Assembly: GCA_013398055.1 (NCBI GenBank)
Contig: VZRS01002379.1
Coordinates: 59,169 to 123,168, forward strand
Length of the DNA: 64,000 nucleotides
Direction of reading: 5' to 3'
Origin: Ifrita kowaldi
Taxonomy: Eukaryota; Chordata; Aves; Passeriformes; Cinclosomatidae
Each line of letters begins with the position of its first letter. Position 1 is the stretch's first letter. Positions 11,301 to 22,509 of this stretch are shown in pieces. Position numbers and translations under genes: made by a program. The notes below the pieces were generated by a model. That model was not told where the DNA came from, searched no databases, and was given only the letters and a program-made list of their open reading frames with translations.

Positions 11301-13519
11301 TCCTCACCAACTCCTCTTTGCCTTGTCCTCACCAAGATGGGTTTGGGCAGTGGTTTGGTGTGGCTGCTCTTGCCAAAAAACCCCTCACTCTGGACCCTTG
11401 TGCTCAGCTTTGCTGCTGATGGGATTTGCCCCCACTTTTCCAAAGGGATTTGGGCTCAGCAGTGGTGGGGACTGGGTGAAGAGATGAGCTGGATCAATCC
11501 ATGCGTAAAATCCAAGAAAAGTGACTTTGTTCCTCCCCACTGCTGGGGCTGATCCCACCTCCTACTGTCCAGGAACATTCCCTGCTGCGCAGGAACCCTT
11601 CCACCATGGAACAGCTCCAAGGAAACGCCAGCACCCAAAGCATTGGGATGAGGCAGTGCCCTGAGACTGAGGGTGCAGCTGATGGAATATCCGAAAGATC
11701 TGGGAATGCAGATGGAACACAATGGCTGGGAAAGGTCGGATGGGCAAAGTTGGATTTGACAGTGCCAGGCTGTGGAGAGTGGATTTGCCGTTTGGTTGGA
11801 ATGAGTAAAGGGTGGTGAATTCTCTTTGGGAATATCATAGATTGGGATTCCTGTTTCCTGTGTGATGCTGAGTAATTGAAGTCTAAATTCCCAAGTTCTG
11901 TGTGAGAACTGGAGTGAGGTTCTGGATTAATTAATCTGGGATTAATTCATATTTCAAAGACCCTTGGCTGAAGACTTCCCCGGACTCAGGTGTGGTTTGT
12001 GGGAGTGTTTCCCAATAAAACCAAACCCTGTTGCTCTGTTTCAGGGGAGATGATGGAGAAAAAATGGATTTTTCTTTGTTTTTCTCAGAGAGGCGTTGCA
12101 GAAAGGCCAAAGCTGTGCACAGAGCTCTGGATTTTCCAGAGCCTTCTCAGGCAAATCAGCTCTTGGAATTTGTAACAGCAACAGCCCCTGCAGAGGTTCT
12201 ACCTGAACCACAGTCAGTGTAAAACACTCACATCCTTCACCCATCTCCGCTTCAGGGAATATTTCCAAATGTACAAAGTGTGGTTGTAACTGTTTTCAAA
12301 TGAAAAATGCCACCGTTACAGAAAAATGTAAGGGGTAAAATACCTTTTTAATGAGCCTAAAATGGAATGGAGATGACAGTGACAAGAGTAACTCACTGAA
12401 ATCCCAGCTGCTCCTTTTAATTGCTCCTAATTTGCTCTCAGGTGCTGGTAATTGGAACAATTTGCCTCCAGGAACCTGTGAGGTCTCAGACATTAATTGA
12501 TTTTGTCTTGCTTAACCAACCTCACCAAAAACAGAGCTCGTTTCACTGCCTGGTTTTCAGCTTAGTGCTGGTTTGGGCTGAGGCGTGGGGCAGAAAACGT
12601 CCCCAGCGCCCACCCAACCCCATCACCCAAACCAGGCTGGGAACTGAGTCAGGGAGAGCTGAAGCACCTCTGTTTGCTGTTATATCCCTGAAAAATACCC
12701 CTAATGAGGCACCACAGCATGGGGAGGCGGATTAAATAGAAAAAGGTGCTACTTGGAGTTTATTCCAACTCAACCAGCCCTAACAAATGTGGTGTTTGCA
12801 GGCATTTTTCTTCCTTGTGCTCGGAGAGCAGCAGAATTTTAATGGAAAAATAAGCTCTGCCTCGCACGGGCAGCGAGAGAGAATAAATCATGGAATGGGC
12901 TCTTTAATTTTCTTCTGAAAAACAAGTCAGGTTCTCAGTGTTGTGGTTTGAGGAGGCTCTGTTATTTTATCTCAGGATAATTTATTATATTATTGTTATC
13001 TGGTGCAGAAAAATAGTGGAGGAGACATCTCAGGAGTGCCCTGTGACGAGGTCACTGTTTGGGAACAGGAGCCATCCTCAGGGCCTGGTATCCCGTTCCC
13101 AAATGTCCCAGGTGTTATTTCGGAGCCATGTGAGGCTGGGTGAAGCTCAGAGCCACTTTCACTGCCTCGTTAATCCAACATTTTGCCTCAGAGCCCCAGG
13201 AAAACCCGGGGAATGCTGGTGAACATTGTCAGAAAAATGGGAGCAGCAGCTGGATTGACACTGGAATCGCTTTGGATTCTCTCTGATCCCACCACACCCA
13301 GACCTTTCCGTTGCTGCAGTCCAGGCACCACTTCAGGAAAGTTGATTTGCCGCTTGAAAATCCCCCATAATTTCCATTTTTTTCTGAAGTTTGCTCTATT
13401 TAATAAATTCTTTATCATTTCATGTAATCAATTTGAAGTTTTCCTGTGCCCTAAAGCAGCGTTTTGAAGGTGTTAATCCCTGTTGAGATGAGCTGAGTCA
13501 GTGCATCCCCTGCATAAAT
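11301..13519. other. unique non-coding DNA, no gene supported
   Basis: Frames do not exceed about 114 codons and overlap on both strands. The sequence is AT-rich from 11,820 to 12,480. No repeat, RNA gene or exon structure is evident. Confidence 0.55.
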
Positions 13520-13568
13520 GGATCCCTTTTCACGGATCCCTTTTCATGGATCCCTTTTCACGGATCTT
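13520..13568. repeat. 14-bp tandem repeat, 3.5 copies
   Basis: Units of GGATCCCTTTTCAC or CAT begin at 13520, 13534 and 13548, with a partial unit from 13562. Each starts with a BamHI recognition sequence. Confidence 0.9.
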
Positions 13569-14394
13569 TCCCATCTGCTTTGAGGGCATTGAGGAGAATC
13601 ACCCCTCAAAAGGAGCAGTTCCACGTTTGCTGCGTCGACACCAGACACGATTCCTCACGACTGTAAATTTCCATTTGCCATCACCCATTTTTCAAAAGGA
13701 AGTAGATTGTGAGCCTGGAAAGATTTATAGCTCCATTCTAAAATATCCATCATTTTAAACCCAGCCCTGCTGCTGCCATCCACTCAACTGCCATAGATAG
13801 ACTGCTAAAGTACTTAAAAAATTTAAAAAAAAAGACATTACAATATATCCAGATATTTCAAGCCCTTTTGTGGTGCATGGACAAACTCAGAGCCATATTT
13901 CTCTAAACCTATTTACATTTCAGCTCTATATTTTTGCTCTTTATGTCCTTTTCCATGGCTCTGCATTGCCAAGGCTTTTTATTTTTTATTTTTTTTTTGC
14001 AGAAATAGAAATTTTCCCTGCTGTGACATCACTGCTTGTCCTCAGGAACACCCCCACCCCTCACAAGAACTGACCTCAGGTGTTGGGGTTTTATTTTTTT
14101 GGTAGGACCATTCTTGCAAACCCAAAGATTTACAGGCTGGGAAGGTTTGTAACGATCCCAGATTAAGGGTGGGACTTTCCAAACAGTCCCAGCCTTGAAC
14201 ACAGCCGAGTTTGAACTCCATTACCCAGCAGCTTTTCAAAGCTCCACCCTAAGGTGGTGTGAAATTATTCTGGTGGCGTGGAGAGCGTATTTACCTAATG
14301 TCAAATATTAAACATTGCTGCCTATTAAAATATAGGCCCTCATTATACTTGGCCCGGTGGGAATGTGCAGGAGAGAAGGAGCAATTCTCTTCTC
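13569..14394. other. AT-rich non-coding DNA
   Basis: Contains short A and T runs at 13,820 and 13,980. No gene, RNA or interspersed repeat could be supported. Confidence 0.5.
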
Positions 14395-14980
14395 CCGGCC
14401 TCTGGAGCTCGGTGGAAAGGCTGGCACTGATTTTTGGTGTCTGCCTGCGGGTTAGGAGCTCCTTTTTGGAGATTGGAGTCCCATCCTCGGGCCATAATTA
14501 CCCCGGAGCACCGGGGCCCTCCGAGCACAGCGGGGCCCACTTGACCGTGCAGAAATCCCGATGCATCCAACCCTGTGGGTGCTTTTGGAAAGTCCAGGCC
14601 GGAATAACTCCGTGTGGGAACACAGAGCTCTTTATTCCCAATCCTCGTGCCCGCTCCGCTGTCCCCCCTCAGCTCTGGAGGCTGCCGGGGTCTGTGAGGG
14701 GGATCCTCGTCCCTTCGTCCCCTCCCGCGGATCCTGGGGTCACGCGGACAGACACGAAATGCCGGGAGGAGGAGGAGGAGGAGGAAGAGCTCCTGGAAAG
14801 CCCTGCAGCACCGGGGTGGCAAGGACAAACAAACCCTCCTGGTGTTTGCTGCGGCTGTGGGAACCTGGCACCGCTCCCTTTGCTGGGGACATTCGAGGCC
14901 AGGTGACAAATCTGGCCCGCGGATGGCGAGCGAGCCGCCCCTGGGTTGTGCTGACGGAGCGAGTCTTGGGAAAGGGAAGG
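14395..14980. promoter_or_regulatory. CpG island-like block
   Basis: By hand count about 32 CpG dinucleotides lie between 14461 and 14970 in GC-rich sequence, a clear excess over the CpG-depleted flanks. This meets the usual appearance of a vertebrate CpG island of about 500 bp. A GGA microsatellite (14764-14787) lies inside. Open frames of 188-247 codons occur on both strands, as expected of GC-rich DNA, and have no recognisable domain. It may be a promoter of an unannotated transcript, an orphan island or a GC-biased patch; no exon or splice donor can be assigned. Confidence 0.45.
14764..14787. repeat. (GGA)n microsatellite
   Basis: About seven GGA units, the last imperfect, inside the CpG-rich block. 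Confidence 0.9.
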
Positions 14981-15317
14981 GGGAAAATCCCTGCCAAGCC
15001 CAGCTGCGGCCCCACTTTGTGCTGGGGAGTCCCCACACGGCCACCCCAGGCTGTCCCTGTCCCTCTCTCAGCTCGAGTGGTGACACAGAAACGCTTTTCC
15101 CTCAAATTCGCTGAAAAGCTGCTCTGAATTTGGCTGAAAATGCGAATTATTTGTAACAGTGAGGGATGTTCTGATATTTCTCAGCTTAGCTTTTCCTCAG
15201 TCTCTTTCCTCTGTGCTCCATCATGAGGTGTTTTCCTGACAAAAACGGATGGGGTTAGAGAGTCCCCAGGTGTCTGCAGTGCCCAGGATCTCAGTTGTGC
15301 TGCCCAGGAGTTTGTAG
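14981..15317. other. unique non-coding DNA
   Basis: Transition from GC-rich to AT-rich sequence. No feature is supported. Confidence 0.45.
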
Positions 15318-15530
15318 GGCAGGGTTAGATGGGATTTGGGGAAGAAATTCTTCCCTGTGAGGGTGCTGAGGCCCTGGCCCAGGGTGCCCAGAGAAGCTGT
15401 GGCTGTCCCTGGATCCCTGGAAGTGTCCAAGGCCAGGTTGGAGCAGCCTGGGACAGTGGAAGGTGTCCCTGCCCATGGCTTTAAAATGAGCTTTGAGATC
15501 CTTTAAACCCAAACTATTACATGATTCCAT
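15318..15530 (+). mobile_element. CR1 LINE 3'-end fragment (passerine-like type)
   Basis: Plus-strand CR1 tail: GAAGAAATTCTTCCCTGTGA, CCTGGCCCAGGGTGCCCAGA, GCTGTGGCTGTCCCTGGATC, GTGTCCAAGGCCAGGTTGGA, GGAAGGTGTCCCTGCCCATG, then a decayed end with ATGATTCCATGG. Truncated at 5', with no ORF2 sequence. The body is close to the consensus I recall, which suggests a younger insertion than the copy at 11.1 kb. Confidence 0.9.
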
Positions 15531-16520
15531 GGAAACAGCAGAAAATCAATCAGTCTGGGGGTAAAACATGAACTGAACCCCCAAATTAAAGGCAGGAGAA
15601 GGACAAGGTTGCTGTGCTTATGAAAGCACTCACAAACCAAAAATACTGGGGACACAGAAGCTGAAATCATGAATCCCACACGTTCCCCCTCAATCTCCAG
15701 CTCTTTTCTCGTTAGAGCAGCTTAAACCCCACGTGGTCGTGTACCTGAGCTCTTCAAACCATGACAGTGACAGTGCTGGAAGGTTCTGGTGGCTGCCATT
15801 GGGGTGTCCTTTCCTTGATGTCAATTTTGTATTGTGATAGTCACTAAAACATTTTTTTCCCAGGCAAACTGCAAAAGTCGTAATTGCCAAATCTTCCTAA
15901 CTTGGAAATGGTTTAAGGTCTGCTTTTCTCTGGCCTCACAGAGGACAAGGAAGGAGGAATTCCTTTTGTAGGTAATGATTTTGCACACTGTTGGTGGACA
16001 ATACATAGGTGAAAACTGAATTAAAAGCATCAGCTCTGCATCCTCTTTGGAGGTTGAAAAGGAGATTACTCCCAGGGCTTTAATGAATATTCCTCCTTCC
16101 TCACTCCCTTTTTTTTTAGGGCAGAGGGGCAAAGGGAGAGGGAGGTGGGGGCTGGATATTCCAGCAGGAGGGTGGCAGCTGGATGATAAGAATTGGTCGT
16201 GTCCCTGCTCCTTGCAGAGGTGCCAAAGCTACGTGGGACATCGTCATTATTACGGCTTAAAGTTGGCCGAGGTCACCCCGGTTCATCTGCTTTATACATT
16301 GGGAGCCTTCTCCTCATTACTTGCCAAACAAACCTTTTTATTTTTGCACACGTTTATGTTGATTTTGTGGTTTCTGAAATTGGATTCTGTCTCCTACGGG
16401 CCTGAGTTTCCACGGCAACCCCGGCCCTTATCTGCTGCTGCTGTTTGGCAGACAGACAACAAGGCCTTTCAGTTTACTTCTTCCATTTTTCCCCTAATAT
16501 TATTTTCTTTAAAAACCGGG
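15531..16520. other. unique non-coding DNA, no gene supported
   Basis: The 198-codon plus-strand frame (16047-16643) ends in a Phe-rich stretch that is merely translated T-rich sequence. No other support for a gene. Confidence 0.5.
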
Positions 16521-16588
16521 GTTTTTTTTTCCTTCTTCAGCATGTTCTTTTTCTTTCTTTTTTTCTTTTTTTTTCCCCTGCCCTTTTT
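16521..16588. repeat. T-rich low-complexity tract
   Basis: Runs of T broken by C, with TTTC-type units. Confidence 0.85.
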
Positions 16589-16691
16589 ATATTATTTTTA
16601 CTTTCCCCAACCCCTGTCATTTAAAAATCACATAATTAATTGAGCACATCCTGTGCCACACGGGGCTGCCACGACTTTGAAGTCCCAATAG

Positions 16692-17389
16692 ATCATTTTA
16701 TAGAGCCGTGGGTACCATTTTTTCCGAGGCAGCACCAGGCGCCAGTGCAAGGCCTTGTGGAATTCAGCATATCCTACTCCAGGTATGATAAAGAAACCTT
16801 GGCACCTTCTGTTTGTTTTTACTAATTTCCTTTCCAAACTGCCTTTTCAATATAGAGGAAAGACCTCAGGACTTAAAGTTTGTTATTTTCTCTCCAAAGT
16901 TAGTCCCTGTTCCCCCCTGGCTCCCTCCCTCCCTTCCTTTAAACCAGACTGAACTGCTTCTCCTCTCTCCATGCTAAATTTGCTTTTTTTCCCCTTTTTC
17001 TTTTCTTCAGGAAAGTGTGGTCTGATTTAGCATCATGGAGCTGGGAGCTGTTTCTGATCCTGCAGCAGCAGTGAGGCAAAAAGACCCTGACAGGCTCTAT
17101 TAACCCTTAAAAACAATAAATGATCTCATCAGCCCCTCAAAGACAGAAGAAGAAATAATAATGCAATCATTGACTTGGGTGAGGGAACAAGGCTTTGGGG
17201 GATTGATGCTGAAATCCATCCCCAAAGAGCCTGGTGCTGGAATTAACCAAGAGGGGCTGAGTTTCTCCAAGCTGAAAAGTGTCTCAGCATTGAAAAAGGA
17301 GAATATGGATGCACAGACATAGCAGAACATATATTCATGTATAATTTTTTATATTTATATATATATATATATGTATAATGTTTATATAT
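16692..17389. repeat. block A, first copy of assembly duplication
   Basis: These 698 bases reappear at 19526-20223, with no difference seen by eye. The block ends inside an AT microsatellite. It contains no supported gene. See the second copy and the two single-N joins. Confidence 0.95.
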
Positions 17390-17532
17390 ATTTATATATT
17401 TTTGTTTTTATATATTTATATCTATTTTTATATTTTTATATTTATATATTTATATATATTTATTATATATAGTTTTATTTTTTTATATTTTTATATTTTT
17501 ATATATTTATATCTATTTATATTCGTATTTAT
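17341..17532. repeat. AT-rich microsatellite (TATATTTATA-like)
   Basis: About 190 bp of almost pure A and T in TATAT and TTTATAT units. The second copy of this locus stops inside the same tract, so it is a likely assembly break point. Confidence 0.95.
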
Positions 17533-18271
17533 GTGAACAACAGGGAGGGGAAGACAGAAGCTGAGTGGGAAAATCTTAAATAAAATGAAAAATAGTTGAG
17601 CCTGCACCACGTTGCCTCCTGCATTTGGAGCAAAGGGCTGCAAGACCCCCCAAAAGCTCTTTAAATCCGAGTCAGGAACTTCTGGAGATGCATTTAAAAT
17701 TGTTAATTTCCATGTATTTTTAGCAGGTTTTGAAAAGGCAAACAGGATCACTTGGGTGGCTTTCTAGCCAGAATGAAGCCATGCAGAATGATTCTCTTCC
17801 CTCTGGAATGACGGGAATTCTGTGACACTGAAAATAAGAGAAATGAGATTTTTTTTGTACAGACATTTCCAGCCAGCTTCTGACATCTGATGGGAAAACA
17901 CATTCCTGCCTGTGAATCTGTAAAAGGATTTAAAAATCCTGCAGGAAAAAAAAAAATCATCTTATTCTCCATCAAATTTTGAACAGTTTAAAAATGATTC
18001 CTGGGCATATTTATCCTTCATTTTATGGAGCTTCCTTCATTTCATGGCTACGTGGGGTCTGATTCAAAATCCCACGCTGGAAATGAAGAATTTCCATTGT
18101 TTCCGATGGGCTTTGGATGAAACAGTGGAGAAACTTTCTGTGGGACTAAAAATGGGAATCAATTCATTACGGAATCCCTGTGGTTCATTTTAAAAGCCTG
18201 GAGAGCAGAAATTGCTCTGGCTGTGGGGCAAACCCAGTAAATTCCTTGTCTTGTGCCTTGTTTTTTCATCC
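17533..18271. other. single-copy segment between duplicated blocks
   Basis: This segment and the microsatellite before it are present once, between blocks A and C. In the second copy the corresponding sequence is replaced by one N at 20224. No gene is supported. Confidence 0.7.
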
Positions 18272-19524
18272 TGAGGTGGATAAACAGGCAGGAAAATGCT
18301 CATTTTACATTCAAGTGCTTTTCAAAATGATGCCAGTAGGAAAATGGGTGAATTGATCAGAGCTGGAATTAATAGTGGAGATCTCCAGTCATTCCTAATC
18401 CTCTCAGAACAACTGGTTTATCTAGGGAATATTTTATGATGCCATTAACTATTTTTATAAACGACTGTGTCATGCTGCCTGTTGTAGAAGGATATTTAGT
18501 GGGATTTATCCCAGATTTCGGCCTCTCTCCCTCTTTTCTCCCTTTCCTTTGCTCTCCCCTTCTGGAAAATTCACGAGAAGCGAAGAATATAACGAACTTT
18601 ATGCTCCCCTAATTGGAATCCCACTCACAGTAGGATGACAACAATAATTCCAGATTCGTTTTGAAAATGCTTTCTAATTTCATATTTTTTTTTCCCTGAG
18701 ATGAATATAGGACTCTTCAGAAAGAAAAAAAAAATCCTGAATATTGAAGCATTTCTGTGTCAAAACCAATGCAATGACCCGTGTTGATAATTTTGATTTT
18801 TTATTTCTCACTTGTAACGGTTGGAGCTACAGTGAAATGCAAGATTGAAAACTCCAATATTTGGTCAATAAATCATAAAAGAAATGTCATTTTTTTTCCT
18901 TCATTTCCAAACTCTTGGGGCTCTGGGGGAGCTTTGCCAGTGGTTTAACAGAGCCACAGTTGCAGGGATTCTGTGGAAGGGAGGTTCAGCCTTGGTGAGC
19001 TCCGTCCAGCTCTTTTATAGACTGGTCCGTCCATTTTCTCTGGAATTTTGTGGGCTCCAGGCACCTCAGCTCCAAATATGAACCAATCCATTTCAGTAAG
19101 AAAACCCCATAAATCTGGCCTGGATTTGGACCTAAAAGTTGGGCAAATTTCAAATTATTTGGGGGTGACACTGCAAGCAATCCCCCAGCAGCTGCCCGCC
19201 ATGGTCTGAGGGAGGCAGAAAGTGCAAATTCGATCTGTGTGTGCAGGTTGGGAGTGATTTAAAACAGCCACCGGGCCTTTATGATAATTTCTTTAACTCT
19301 AGAACTTGTTCAGTGCAAACCTACAGGGGTTTTTTTTTCCCCTCCTGCACGAGGCAAAGCAGACAATGAAGTTGCAGAAAGTGAACGGGACTGGTTTTGT
19401 TTAACTTTGGTCTTCTCAATTTACTCTCCCTGCCACTGCCCTCTGGATATTTTTATGGAAGCAAAAGAAAATGCTCCTTTTATGTATTAGAGCTATGCAT
19501 GGGGGTGACTCATTTGGCAATATT
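18272..19524. repeat. block C, first copy of assembly duplication
   Basis: About 1.25 kb that reappears at 20225-21479 with about nine substitutions and a 2-base difference in a T run, by eye. The copy stops abruptly at the N at 19525, whereas the second copy runs on into unique sequence. AT-rich, non-coding. Confidence 0.95.
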
Positions 19525-19525
19525 N
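19525..19525. other. single-N contig join
   Basis: A lone N separates the truncated end of block C from the start of the second copy of block A. It marks an assembly join rather than a base ambiguity, because sequence identity shifts on either side. Confidence 0.9.
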
Positions 19526-20223
19526 ATCATTTTATAGAGCCGTGGGTACCATTTTTTCCGAGGCAGCACCAGGCGCCAGTGCAAGGCCTTGTGGAATTCA
19601 GCATATCCTACTCCAGGTATGATAAAGAAACCTTGGCACCTTCTGTTTGTTTTTACTAATTTCCTTTCCAAACTGCCTTTTCAATATAGAGGAAAGACCT
19701 CAGGACTTAAAGTTTGTTATTTTCTCTCCAAAGTTAGTCCCTGTTCCCCCCTGGCTCCCTCCCTCCCTTCCTTTAAACCAGACTGAACTGCTTCTCCTCT
19801 CTCCATGCTAAATTTGCTTTTTTTCCCCTTTTTCTTTTCTTCAGGAAAGTGTGGTCTGATTTAGCATCATGGAGCTGGGAGCTGTTTCTGATCCTGCAGC
19901 AGCAGTGAGGCAAAAAGACCCTGACAGGCTCTATTAACCCTTAAAAACAATAAATGATCTCATCAGCCCCTCAAAGACAGAAGAAGAAATAATAATGCAA
20001 TCATTGACTTGGGTGAGGGAACAAGGCTTTGGGGGATTGATGCTGAAATCCATCCCCAAAGAGCCTGGTGCTGGAATTAACCAAGAGGGGCTGAGTTTCT
20101 CCAAGCTGAAAAGTGTCTCAGCATTGAAAAAGGAGAATATGGATGCACAGACATAGCAGAACATATATTCATGTATAATTTTTTATATTTATATATATAT
20201 ATATATGTATAATGTTTATATAT
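19526..20223. repeat. block A, second copy
   Basis: Matches 16692-17389 at a constant offset of 2834, with no mismatch noticed. It ends in the AT microsatellite, directly before an N. Confidence 0.95.
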
Positions 20224-20224
20224 N
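20224..20224. other. single-N contig join
   Basis: A lone N replaces the roughly 880 bases (17390-18271) that separate blocks A and C in the first copy. Confidence 0.9.
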
Positions 20225-21479
20225 TGAGGTGGATAAACAGGCAGGAAAATGCTCATTTTACATTCAAGTGCTTTTCAAAATGATGCCAGTAGGAAAATGG
20301 GTGAATTGATCAGGGCTGGAATTAATAGTGGAGATCTCCAGTCATTCCTAATCCTCTCAGAACAACTGGTTTATCTAGGGAATATTTTATGATGCCATTA
20401 AATATTTTTATAAATGACTGTGTCATGCTGCCTGTTGTAGAAGGATATTTAGTAGGATTTATCCCAGATTTCGGCCTCTCTCCCTCTTTTCTCCCTTTCC
20501 TTTGCTCTCCCCTTCTGGAAAATTCACGAGAAGCGAAGAATATAATGAACTTTATGCTCCCCTAATTGGAATCCCACTCACTGTAGGATGACAACAATAA
20601 TTCCAGATTCGTTTTGAAAATGCTTTCTGATTTTATATTTTTTTTTTTTCCTGAGATGAATATAGGACTCTTCAGAAAGAAAAAAAAAATCCTGAATATT
20701 GAAGCATTTCTGTGTCAAAACCAATGCAATGACCCGTGTTGATAATTTTGATTTTTTATTTCTCACTTGTAACGGTTGGAGCTACAGTGAAATGCAAGAT
20801 TGAAAACTCCAATATTTGGTCAATAAATCATAAAAGAAATGTCATTTTTTTTCCTTCATTCCCAAACTCTTGGGGCTCTGGGGGAGCTTTGCCAGTGGTT
20901 TAACAGAGCCACAGTTGCAGGGATTCTGTGGAAGGGAGGTTCAGCCTTGGTGAGCTCCGTCCAGCTCTTTTATAGACTGGTCCGTCCATTTTCTCTGGAA
21001 TTTTGTGGGCTCCAGGCACCTCAGCTCCAAATATGAACCAATCCATTTCAGTAAGAAAACCCCATAAATCTGGCCTGGATTTGGACCTAAAAGTTGGGCA
21101 AATTTCAAATTATTTGGGGGTGACACTGCAAGCAATCCCCCAGCAGCTGCCCGCCATGGTCTGAGGGAGGCAGAAAGTGCAAATTCGATCTGTGTGTGCA
21201 GGTTGGGAGTGATTTAAAACAGCCACCGGGCCTTTATGATAATTTCTTTAACTCTAGAACTTGTTCAGTGCAAACCTACAGGGGTTTTTTTTTCCCCTCC
21301 TGCACGAGGCAAAGCAGACAATGAAGTTGCAGAAAGTGAACGGGACTGGTTTTGTTTAACTTTGGTCTTCTCAATTTACTCTCCCTGCCACTGCCCTCTG
21401 GATATTTTTATGGAAGCAAAAGAAAATGCTCCTTTTATGTATTAGAGCTATGCATGGGGGTGACTCATTTGGCAATATT
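20225..21479. repeat. block C, second copy
   Basis: Matches 18272-19524 at offset 1953, shifting by two bases after a T run. Substitutions include AACGACTG versus AATGACTG and TAGTGGGA versus TAGTAGGA. It continues into unique DNA at 21480, so this copy is joined to the right flank. Confidence 0.95.
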
Positions 21480-22299
21480 AATAAGAGGTAGAGTCAGTTT
21501 TATTTTGAAATCTCCTCCAGAATTATTTGGGTGAAAGAGAAAAATGGTCCGATTGCAGGAGGAGGCCGTTTGCTGCACGGGGAGGGTTTTACCTTTCCTG
21601 GTGTTTCTAATTCTGCAGAATAACAGGATTAAAAAGAAAATACCCAGCATGGACTGCAAAGAGAGCTCGTTCCAGGGAAGGCCAGGCTGGGATATTCTTG
21701 TTTTGGAGGGGTAGGTGCAGCTCAGGCTGGGAAAAGCTGGGAATTCTTCAGCCTAAGACAGGATTTGGTGAAGGGTGATACCACCACACCCTGCTCCAGG
21801 CACGGCTCTTCCTCTTGAGCTGCTTTTCCATGGATTGTGAATGGATCCTGCAGCCACAGAGGAATTGCCTGGTTTTTACAGGGCAAAAATGAGGCCCAAA
21901 GCAGCCCCTGTCCTTTGTTTGTGCTTTTGGTGTCTCAGCACAGGGGTGGATGTGACAGCTCTGTCTCAAACACCTGGAGCAGGTCTCTGGCTGCTGTACG
22001 ATCTTCTATCTTCATGTAAGGTCTTCCACATCATAACATCAGTCTGAAAAATAATACTAAACCAAGAAATAACAGTGAGGGAGGAGGAGAAGGAAGGCGG
22101 CCGTCGATGGTATTCACAAGTGAATAGTTTGTAGCAGTACAACCCCCCCAAATCTACCAGCGTGGCCCTCCTGTTTCATTTCATACACTGAATTTAAAAA
22201 CCCATTCATCATTTCATCAGGCAATTTTTACAGGCAAGTGGAAATGAAGGGCAGTACCCTGATGAAAGCTGTGTACAAGATAACCAAAGCAAAACGTGC
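21480..22299. other. unique non-coding DNA
   Basis: No gene, RNA or interspersed repeat is supported. Open frames do not exceed about 73 codons. Confidence 0.5.
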
Positions 22300-22509
22300 T
22301 TTTTATAAATGACTGTGTCATGCTGCCTGTTTTAGATGGATATTTAGTGGGACTTATCCTAGATTTCTGCTTCTCTCCCTCTTTTCTCCCTTTCCTTTGC
22401 TCTCCCCTTCTGGAAAACTCACACATTCACAAGAAGTGAAGAAATCACGAGCTTCATGCTCCCCTAATTTGAATCCTGCTCACTGTAGGATGACAACAAT
22501 AATTCCAGG
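22300..22509. repeat. diverged paralogue of part of block C
   Basis: These 210 bases align in the same orientation with 18452-18653 (and with the second copy of block C). Shared runs include ACTGTGTCATGCTGCCTG, CTCTCCCTCTTTTCTCCC and TAGGATGACAACAATAATTC. Substitutions are scattered and there is an insertion of about 7 bases near 22425. By eye the identity is well below that between the two copies of block C, so this is an old tandem duplication or an unrecognised repeat family, not an assembly artefact. Confidence 0.85.

Noticed and set aside
14259..15127. Three frames of 188-247 codons
   Set aside because: They lie in the CpG-rich block on both strands, include a poly-Gly or poly-Glu run from the GGA microsatellite, and have no recognisable domain.
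16692..21479. Biological tandem duplication
   Set aside because: Single Ns at both joins, truncation exactly at the joins and allele-level divergence point to the assembler.
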